Made by a program: the position numbers and the translations under genes
Shown: piece by piece, positions 1 to 3,708 of the stretch
Numbering within the stretch: position 1 is the first letter of the stretch
Layout of the letters: every line of letters begins with the position of its first letter
From: Paludibacter sp.
GTDB taxonomy: Bacteria > Bacteroidota > Bacteroidia > Bacteroidales > Paludibacteraceae
Direction of reading: 5' to 3'
Length of the DNA: 7,610 bases
NCBI GenBank assembly: GCA_024709185.1
Contig: JANJXE010000244.1
Coordinates: 1 to 7,610, forward strand
Notes under the pieces: generated by a model
Databases searched by the model: none
The model's input: the letters and a program-made list of their open reading frames with translations, nothing else
What the model was told of the DNA's origin: nothing

Positions 1-140
1 ACCGATTCGACATACGAAATCTGTTTCAACTTACTGCCTTTTGGATACACAACATCGGCGTGGTCCATTTCAGGATCTTCACAAGCTGTAAATATCGCCA
101 TACCTGCGAAGTAAATTGCTAACGCCATTAAATTCCTCAT
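1..140 (-). CDS. Lipoprotein, N-terminal part only (runs off the left edge)
   Basis: Only about 46 codons are visible, and the rest lies beyond position 1. The start has a short positive n-region (MRN), a hydrophobic stretch and a lipobox FTAC, followed by EDPEMDHAD. This is a type II (lipoprotein) signal with the lipidated Cys at residue 20. The acidic residues just after the Cys resemble the Bacteroidota lipoprotein export signal that sends lipoproteins to the cell surface (family knowledge; surface location is inferred). An in-frame ATG at 161 would add MNKISFN. I prefer the ATG at 140, because the -7 element at 169-176 would place the transcript start within a few bases of 161, leaving that ATG nearly leaderless. 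The ATG at 140 has an A-rich leader (AACAAAATAA). The mature protein is not recognisable from this fragment, so no function is assigned. Confidence 0.72.
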   Translation of the reverse strand, partial: MRNLMALAIYFAGMAIFTACEDPEMDHADVVYPKGSKLKQISYVES

Positions 141-165
141 GTTGAAACTTATTTTGTTCATAATG

Positions 166-176
166 GTGCAAACTTA
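166..176 (-). promoter_or_regulatory. -7 element of the lipoprotein gene promoter
   Basis: Read on the minus strand this is TAAGTTTGCAC, an exact match to the Bacteroidota -7 consensus TAnnTTTG. No TTG lies at the expected spacing upstream, so the -33 half is weak or absent. It points away from the hicAB promoter and supports translation starting at 140 rather than 161. Confidence 0.6.
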
Positions 177-231
177 CATAAAAATCTACAATTTTTTTTT
201 GTTAAATGTATTATAATAATTATACAGACTA

Positions 232-262
232 TTGCACAACAATAGACAAATGTCTATCTTTG
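232..262 (+). promoter_or_regulatory. hicAB promoter (-33 TTG, -7 TATCTTTG)
   Basis: A TTG at 232-234 and TATCTTTG at 255-262 are separated by 20 bp, which fits the Bacteroidota sigma-ABfr promoter (TTG, 19-20 bp, TAnnTTTG). Transcription would start near 267-270, leaving a leader of under 20 nt before the hicA ATG at 286. The leader has no Shine-Dalgarno sequence, as is usual in this phylum. Confidence 0.75.
242..257 (+). promoter_or_regulatory. Probable HicB operator (inverted repeat ATAGACA-AA-TGTCTAT)
   Basis: This is a perfect 7-bp inverted repeat with a 2-bp spacer. It occupies the space between the -33 and -7 elements and overlaps the first three bases of the -7. A dimeric helix-turn-helix protein bound here would block RNA polymerase. 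HicB, encoded 0.24 kb downstream, has a C-terminal helix-turn-helix, and HicB antitoxins generally repress their own operon, so it is the natural candidate. The sequence and position are seen; the binding protein is inferred. Confidence 0.6.
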
Positions 263-285
263 CACAGTCAATCTAAACCTGCACT

Positions 286-474
286 ATGAAGACAAACGAG
301 CTGATTAGAAAATTAAAGAAGGCCGGATGCTGGTTTTACAGCCACGGAGGTAACCACGACTGGTGGCAAAGCCCCATAACAAACCAGAAGTTTCAAGTAC
401 CAAGGCACGCAAGCCGGGACGTCGGGCCAGAACTAAAACGAAGCATACAAAAACAATCAGGGGTAGAACTTTAA
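286..474 (+). CDS. hicA: HicA-family type II toxin (mRNA interferase)
   Basis: The product is a 62-residue basic protein with the compact HicA double-stranded-RNA-binding-like fold signature. It has an N-terminal helix (NELIRKLKKAGC, residues 4-15), the segment HGGNHDWW (20-27) holding the candidate catalytic His24, then SPITNQKFQVPRH (29-41) and a C-terminal helix ending in the usual LKRSI-KQ-G pattern (50-59). HicA toxins cleave mRNA and tmRNA on or off the ribosome and arrest growth until HicB binds them. The length is normal for the family, and no frameshift or loss of the key His is seen, so the toxin looks intact. The WW after the His replaces the more common aromatic/hydrophobic pair. 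hicB starts 20 bp downstream, in the usual toxin-first order, and both share the promoter at 232-262. Confidence 0.92.
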   Translation: MKTNELIRKLKKAGCWFYSHGGNHDWWQSPITNQKFQVPRHASRDVGPELKRSIQKQSGVEL

Positions 475-494
475 CCTCCAGCAAAAAAGCAGAT

Positions 495-884
495 ATGGAA
501 ACAATCAATGTTATCATCGAACGATCGAAAGACGGATTTTTTACCGCAGTGCCACAACACCATTATCCGGTAGGGTTTTTCGGTTCGGGCAATACGGTGG
601 AAGAGGCTATGGACGACTTAAGTCAATCGCAGTCCGAAGCTAAGCAAATGTGTCCGGAACTTCCCGATTTTGAATACCAGCTACATTACGACGTGGCCAG
701 CTTCCTGCAATTGTTTGGTCGCAAGCTAAACCTTGCCGGACTGCAAGCCATTACAGGTATTAACCGAAAACAGCTACACCATTATGTAACAGGACATAGC
801 AAACCTTCTCCGGCAACGGTAAGAAAAATTGAACAAGGAATCAAATCGTTTCAAGAAGAATTAAGCCGCGTTGCATTTATTTGA
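495..884 (+). CDS. hicB: HicB-family antitoxin with C-terminal helix-turn-helix
   Basis: The product is a 129-residue protein. Residues 1-60 are the HicB fold, a degenerate RNase-H-like domain (INVIIERSKDGFFTAVP, then GNTVEEAMDDL) that caps the toxin. Residues 70-125 form an XRE-like helix-turn-helix (LQLFGRKLNLAGLQAITG, then NRKQLHHYVTG, then KPSPATVRKIEQGI). Its role is to neutralise HicA and, through the HTH, bind the operon's operator (family knowledge), probably the inverted repeat at 242-257. The frame is open back to an ATG at 363, but that would overlap most of hicA and add 44 basic, low-complexity residues unlike any HicB. The ATG at 495 starts exactly at the HicB domain and follows an A-rich stretch (GCAAAAAAGCAG), so I chose it. 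The gene appears intact. Confidence 0.9.
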   Translation: METINVIIERSKDGFFTAVPQHHYPVGFFGSGNTVEEAMDDLSQSQSEAKQMCPELPDFEYQLHYDVASFLQLFGRKLNLAGLQAITGINRKQLHHYVTGHSKPSPATVRKIEQGIKSFQEELSRVAFI

Positions 885-913
885 ATTGATCATTATACGT
901 TTACGATGCATCC

Positions 914-960
914 CGGGCGTGATCAGGAATCGGTAATAGATTCTTGCTGATCTGTTCCCG
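914..960 (+). other. Imperfect hairpin in the hicB-nitroreductase gap
   Basis: The 166-bp gap contains nested inverted repeats: CGGG (914-917) with CCCG (957-960), GATCAG (921-926) with CTGATC (947-952), and GAATC (927-931) with GATTC (939-943). The loop is 7 nt and there is a 3-nt bulge (TTG) on the 3' side. The 11 bp of core pairing are clear. There is no T-run after it, so it is not a classic intrinsic terminator, although it could still end or protect the hicAB transcript. A second small hairpin, CCCCT-loop-AGGGG, lies at 974-988. No convincing promoter was found for the next gene. Confidence 0.4.
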
Positions 961-1050
961 AAGTTGCCATAAACCCCTTTTTCAGGGGATGTCTAAAACA
1001 ATCGCTGGCAATCCTTGTTATACAGTATCACTTCACATTAAAAACAAACA

Positions 1051-1779
1051 ATGAACCTCGAAGAAGTATTGAATTTCCGTCGTTCGGTGCGACGTTACAT
1101 CACCGACAAAGACCTCGACACCGAAAAAGTAAAACATTGTCTCGAGCTGGCAACCCTGGCACCCAACAGTTCGAACATGCAGCTCTGGGAGTTTTACCAC
1201 ATTACCGACCGCGAACTCATCAACAAAATGGCGCATGCTTCGCTATCTCAACCAGCTGTTTCCACAGCCAATCAGGTAGTAGTGTTTGTTACCCGACAGG
1301 ATTTACACCGTCGGCGGTCGAAACAAATTATCGAATTCGAACGTGAAAATATCACACGCAACAGTCCGGCCGAAAGCCACAGCCGGCGTATAAAGGCCCG
1401 CGAAGTGTACTACAACTACATGATTCCTTTTCTCTATGCCCGGTTTTTCGGACTGCTGGGTCTGTTCCGCAAGCTACTCACAGTGAGCGTAAGTCTTTTC
1501 CGGCCTATGTTTATAAATAGTTCCGAAGCAGATCAACGTGCTGTTTTGCATAAAAGCTGTGCGCTGGCGGCTCAAACCTTTATGATAGCCATGGCCAATG
1601 AAGGCTACGACACCTGTCCGGTAGAAGGATTCGACAGCCGGCGGGTAAAGAAACTGCTTAAGCTACCTGCTGCCGCTGAAATTAACATGATTGTTTCGTG
1701 TGGGTACCGCGATGGAAACAAGGGAATCTGGGGTGAACGCTTCAGGGTGCCATTTGAAGAAGTGTACAAACAGTTGTAA
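1051..1779 (+). CDS. Nitroreductase-family (FMN-dependent) oxidoreductase
   Basis: The product is 242 residues. Family marks are the N-terminal FMN-phosphate-binding motif RRSVRRY (10-16), LAPNSSNMQLWEF (36-48, the A-P-S/N-S-x-N-x-Q-x-W-x-F motif), the dimer/FMN helix and loop AAQTFMIAMANEGYDTCP (173-190) followed by VEGFD (191-195), and the C-terminal VSCGYRDG (215-222). Such enzymes are usually homodimers that bind FMN and use NAD(P)H to reduce nitro compounds, quinones or enones; the real substrate cannot be told from sequence. Unlike compact NfsB-type enzymes, residues about 100-160 form an insert with a basic start (HSRRIKAR) and a hydrophobic stretch (PFLYARFFGLLGLFRKLL) that may make a lid or touch the membrane. 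The ATG is preceded by an A-rich leader (AAAAACAAACA). The gene is monocistronic and ends before a strong hairpin. Confidence 0.85.
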   Translation: MNLEEVLNFRRSVRRYITDKDLDTEKVKHCLELATLAPNSSNMQLWEFYHITDRELINKMAHASLSQPAVSTANQVVVFVTRQDLHRRRSKQIIEFERENITRNSPAESHSRRIKAREVYYNYMIPFLYARFFGLLGLFRKLLTVSVSLFRPMFINSSEADQRAVLHKSCALAAQTFMIAMANEGYDTCPVEGFDSRRVKKLLKLPAAAEINMIVSCGYRDGNKGIWGERFRVPFEEVYKQL

Positions 1780-1851
1780 TTCCGGATACACTTTGTCTAA
1801 ACTAAATTTTGATTTACATGTTGTGCAAAACCGCAACAATAGTAAAAAGGC

Positions 1852-1891
1852 AATAGCGCTACTATCCTGATTACAAGATAGTAGCGCTATT
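1852..1891. terminator. Bidirectional intrinsic terminator between the nitroreductase gene and tRNA-Gln
   Basis: A perfect 15-bp stem (AATAGCGCTACTATC paired with GATAGTAGCGCTATT) encloses a 10-nt loop at 1867-1876. On the plus strand the stem is followed by ATTTTG. On the minus strand it is followed by GCCTTTTTAC, so it can serve both the nitroreductase transcript and the convergent tRNA transcript. Each arm contains the 8-bp palindrome TAGCGCTA. Confidence 0.82.
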
Positions 1892-1897
1892 ATTTTG

Positions 1898-1968
1898 TTG
1901 ACTTACCAGGATTCGAACCTAGACAGGCAGATCCAGAAACTGCAGTGCTACCATTACACCATAAGTCA
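1898..1968 (-). tRNA. tRNA-Gln, anticodon CUG
   Basis: The minus strand folds as a complete cloverleaf. The acceptor stem TGACTTA/TAAGTCA has 7 perfect pairs. The D-arm is GTG-TAATGGTAG-CAC, the anticodon arm GCAGT-TTCTGGA-TCTGC has anticodon CTG, the variable loop has 4 nt, and the T-arm is CTAGG-TTCGAAT-CCTGG. CCA is not encoded (A, then CAA), so it must be added after transcription. The pair next to the anticodon loop (31-39) is U-U rather than a Watson-Crick pair; the other arms are well paired, so I read the gene as functional. It decodes CAG and would supplement a UUG-anticodon tRNA-Gln elsewhere in the genome. Confidence 0.93.
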
Positions 1969-1984
1969 GTGCTTAATTTTCGGA

Positions 1985-2017
1985 GTGCAAATGTAATACA
2001 TTTTCGCAAATTTGCAA
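1985..2017 (-). promoter_or_regulatory. tRNA-Gln promoter (-33 TTG, -7 TACATTTG)
   Basis: On the minus strand TTG (2017-2015) is followed after exactly 19 bp by TACATTTG (1995-1988) and then CAC. This is a full match to the Bacteroidota promoter. It would start transcription about 10-15 nt upstream of the mature tRNA 5' end at 1968. Confidence 0.75.
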
Positions 2018-2041
2018 AACCTGCTGTGTAAATTTGCAAAA
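2008..2041. repeat. 12-bp direct repeat AAATTTGCAAAA between divergent promoters
   Basis: Two exact copies, at 2008-2019 and 2030-2041, have starts 22 bp apart, about two helical turns. The first overlaps the tRNA -33 element and forms the palindrome GCAAATTTGC with the preceding bases. The second lies just upstream of the SDR gene's -7 element. It may be a regulator site or just A/T-rich promoter DNA. Confidence 0.5.
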
Positions 2042-2047
2042 AAAATG

Positions 2048-2058
2048 TACTTTTGCAC
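2048..2058 (+). promoter_or_regulatory. -7 element (TACTTTTGCAC) of the SDR39U1-YdeI operon
   Basis: This is an exact TAnnTTTG match. At 19 bp upstream there is only GTG (2026-2028) instead of TTG, so the -33 half is weaker. Transcription would start near 2060-2063. This lies downstream of the alternative TTG codon at 2034 and therefore argues for the ATG at 2097 as the start. Confidence 0.62.
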
Positions 2059-2069
2059 TTCTCCAATTA

Positions 2070-2097
2070 ATCATTAATAATTTATCATTAATCATTA
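2070..2097 (+). repeat. Heptanucleotide repeat (ATCATTA) in the 5' leader
   Basis: ATCATTA occurs at 2070-2076, 2084-2090 and 2091-2097, with a degenerate unit (ATAATTT) at 2077-2083, giving four consecutive 7-bp units. The last one runs into the start codon. The leader of the SDR gene thus consists almost entirely of this A/T repeat and carries no Shine-Dalgarno sequence. Confidence 0.6.
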
Positions 2098-2990
2098 TGA
2101 GTGTTGTTTTGATTACCGGCGCATCGGGTCTGGTGGGTAAAGCACTGTCGAAGTTGCTTACAGCTTCTGGCTATAGTGTCAGAAAGCTGACCACCCAACG
2201 GTCGTTGACCGAACGGGAGGGCTTTTTTTACTGGAATCCATCGACAATGGAACTGGATGAAAAAGCACTTAAAGGGGTGGATTACATCATTCACCTGGCG
2301 GGAAGCAGTATTGGTGCAGGCCGATGGACCAACAAACGCAAACAGGAAATTGAAGAAAGCCGAACTGGTTCCGCCACACTATTATTCAACAAAGTAAAGG
2401 AACTGAAGATTGACCTGAAAGCATTTATTTCGTCTTCTGCCACGGGATATTACGGTTCATCCACTTCAGAAACCATTTTTGATGAATACTCACCTGCCGG
2501 AAACGATTTTCTTGCTAAGGTTTGTGTTGCATGGGAGAAAGCAGCCGACCGTTTTCAACTGGAAGGTATACGAACGGTGAAATTACGAACGGGTGTGGTA
2601 TTGGCAAAAGGTGCCCCGGCACTGGAGAAAATGCTGCTGCCAATCAAGCTGGGTATAGGCGGACCACTGGGCAATGGCCGACAGTATATGCCCTGGGTTT
2701 ACCTGGGCGATTTGTGCCGAATGTACCTTCGTGCAATTGAAGATGAAACCATGAGCGGCGCCTGGAACGCGGTGGCACCTCAGCATATTACCAATCGCCA
2801 GCTGATGAAAAGTCTGGCACTCAAGCTTCATAAACCCTTCTTTTTTCCACCGGTGCCTGCGTTTATATTGAAAATACTGCTGGGAGAGATGGCCATTATC
2901 ATCACCGATGGTAGCAGGGTAACTCCCCGTCGGTTCAATGCCTCCGGATTTACCTATGAAATTGATACTATTGAAGATTTGCAACTCTGA
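2097..2990 (+). CDS. SDR39U1 / YfcH-type NAD(P)-binding epimerase-like protein (TIGR01777 family)
   Basis: The product is 297 residues, the normal family length. The Rossmann motif TGASGLVG is at 7-14. Other family marks are HLAGSSIGAGRW (66-77), a modified SDR active-site region SSSATGYYG (112-120), LRTGVVLA (163-170), GNGRQYMPWVYLGD (192-205) and the C-terminal DUF1731-like segment with FFPPVPAF (249-256) and LGEMA (262-266). This is an extended/atypical short-chain dehydrogenase. Family members bind NADP(H), but their substrate is largely unknown; relatives affect cell division or septum placement in some bacteria and plastids. The frame is open to a TTG at 2034, but the -7 element lies inside that extension, and the Rossmann strand begins right after the ATG at 2097. 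The next gene starts 6 bp downstream, so the two are likely cotranscribed and translationally coupled. Confidence 0.9.
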   Translation: MSVVLITGASGLVGKALSKLLTASGYSVRKLTTQRSLTEREGFFYWNPSTMELDEKALKGVDYIIHLAGSSIGAGRWTNKRKQEIEESRTGSATLLFNKVKELKIDLKAFISSSATGYYGSSTSETIFDEYSPAGNDFLAKVCVAWEKAADRFQLEGIRTVKLRTGVVLAKGAPALEKMLLPIKLGIGGPLGNGRQYMPWVYLGDLCRMYLRAIEDETMSGAWNAVAPQHITNRQLMKSLALKLHKPFFFPPVPAFILKILLGEMAIIITDGSRVTPRRFNASGFTYEIDTIEDLQL

Positions 2991-2996
2991 TGTAAG

Positions 2997-3581
2997 ATGA
3001 CAGAAAATACAATGCAAAATAACCCTCAATGGGCTGAAGAGCTGGTTCGTCTGGCAGAAATCCTGGCTCGAACCGGTCTTGAATCAACTGTTAAATGGGG
3101 CTCTGATGTATTCACCTATAAGGGCAGAAATGTGGTGAGTTACGGTGGTTTTAAAAATTTCGTTTCCCTTTGGTTTTACAATGGAGTATTTCTGAGCGAT
3201 CCCTATAAGGTGCTAGTGGCCGCTTCCGATGGTAAAACCAAGTCGCTGCGCCAATGGCGGTTTACCTCTATCGACCAGATAGATGCCTCCAAAATTCTGG
3301 ACTATGTACGTGAGGCAGTTGAAATTGAGGAAAAAGGGTTGAAGCTGACTCCTGAAAAACACAAAACCGTTGAAATTCCTGAACCGCTGGCGTCGGCACT
3401 AAGTTCCGATAACCAACTCATCGATGCTTTCGCAAAACTGACTTCCGGCAGACAAAAAGAATATTGTGTGTATGTTGCTGAAGCCAAACAGGAAAGCACA
3501 AAACTAGCACGTGTTGAAAAAATTATTCCGATGATTTTGCTGGGCATAGGCTTGAATGACAAATACAAAAAAAACTGCTGA
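2997..3581 (+). CDS. YdeI/OmdA-family protein with N-terminal DUF1801 domain
   Basis: The product is 194 residues in two parts. Residues about 10-110 are the DUF1801 (frataxin-like, YdhG) domain, with VKWGSDVFTYKGRNVV (32-47) followed by GGFKNFVSLWF and a basic/aromatic strand RQWRFTS (85-91). Residues about 127-190 are the OmdA/YdeI helical part, with IPEPLASAL, LTSGRQKEYCVYVAEAKQ (148-165) and RVEKIIPMILLGIGLNDK (172-189). This is a typical full-length member. Family names include 'iron chaperone' and 'bacteriocin-protection protein', but a biochemical role is not settled; it is probably cytoplasmic because there is no signal peptide. A second in-frame ATG at 3012 has a better A-rich leader (GACAGAAAATACA), so the true start may be five codons later. 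It lies 6 bp after the SDR39U1 gene in the same operon. Confidence 0.85.
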   Translation: MTENTMQNNPQWAEELVRLAEILARTGLESTVKWGSDVFTYKGRNVVSYGGFKNFVSLWFYNGVFLSDPYKVLVAASDGKTKSLRQWRFTSIDQIDASKILDYVREAVEIEEKGLKLTPEKHKTVEIPEPLASALSSDNQLIDAFAKLTSGRQKEYCVYVAEAKQESTKLARVEKIIPMILLGIGLNDKYKKNC

Positions 3582-3609
3582 TCTTAGTAATAACCCTTAA
3601 ATTCTGATA

Positions 3610-3708
3610 TCGTATGACACGAGCATGTAAATACCTCACATCCATGGTTATGGTAATCCAGGTATGCAAGTACCATACGAACTTTAAACAATCAATCATT
3701 ACCGTATG
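3610..3708 (+). promoter_or_regulatory. Candidate structured leader of the secreted-protein gene
   Basis: In the 124-bp gap, CATACG (3674-3679) is complementary both to CGTATG at 3611-3616 (7 bp with flanking T-A) and to CGTATG at 3703-3708, which contains the start codon. TATGGTA (3649-3655) can also pair with TACCATA (3671-3677). The alternatives exclude one another and could hide or free the ATG. The pairings are short and may be chance. No -7 element matching TAnnTTTG is seen in this gap, so the gene may be read from the upstream operon. Confidence 0.22.

Noticed and set aside
363..494. Longer start for the antitoxin gene (ATG at 363)
   Set aside because: It overlaps hicA out of frame, and the added residues are basic low-complexity sequence with no HicB similarity; the HicB domain begins at the ATG at 495.
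974..988. CCCCT/AGGGG hairpin as the hicAB terminator
   Set aside because: The stem is only 5 bp and is followed by ATGTCTAAAA rather than a T-run.
230..1050. hicAB carried on a mobile element
   Set aside because: No integrase, transposase, terminal repeats or target duplication are visible; the hairpin at 914-960 alone is not enough.
2034..2096. TTG-initiated extension of the SDR39U1 protein
   Set aside because: The -7 promoter element (2048-2055) lies inside it, and the extension is a translation of the A/T heptamer repeat.
2583..3029. 148-codon open frame on the minus strand
   Set aside because: It lies antisense to the SDR39U1 gene, has no recognisable domain or start signal, and its composition follows the real gene on the other strand.
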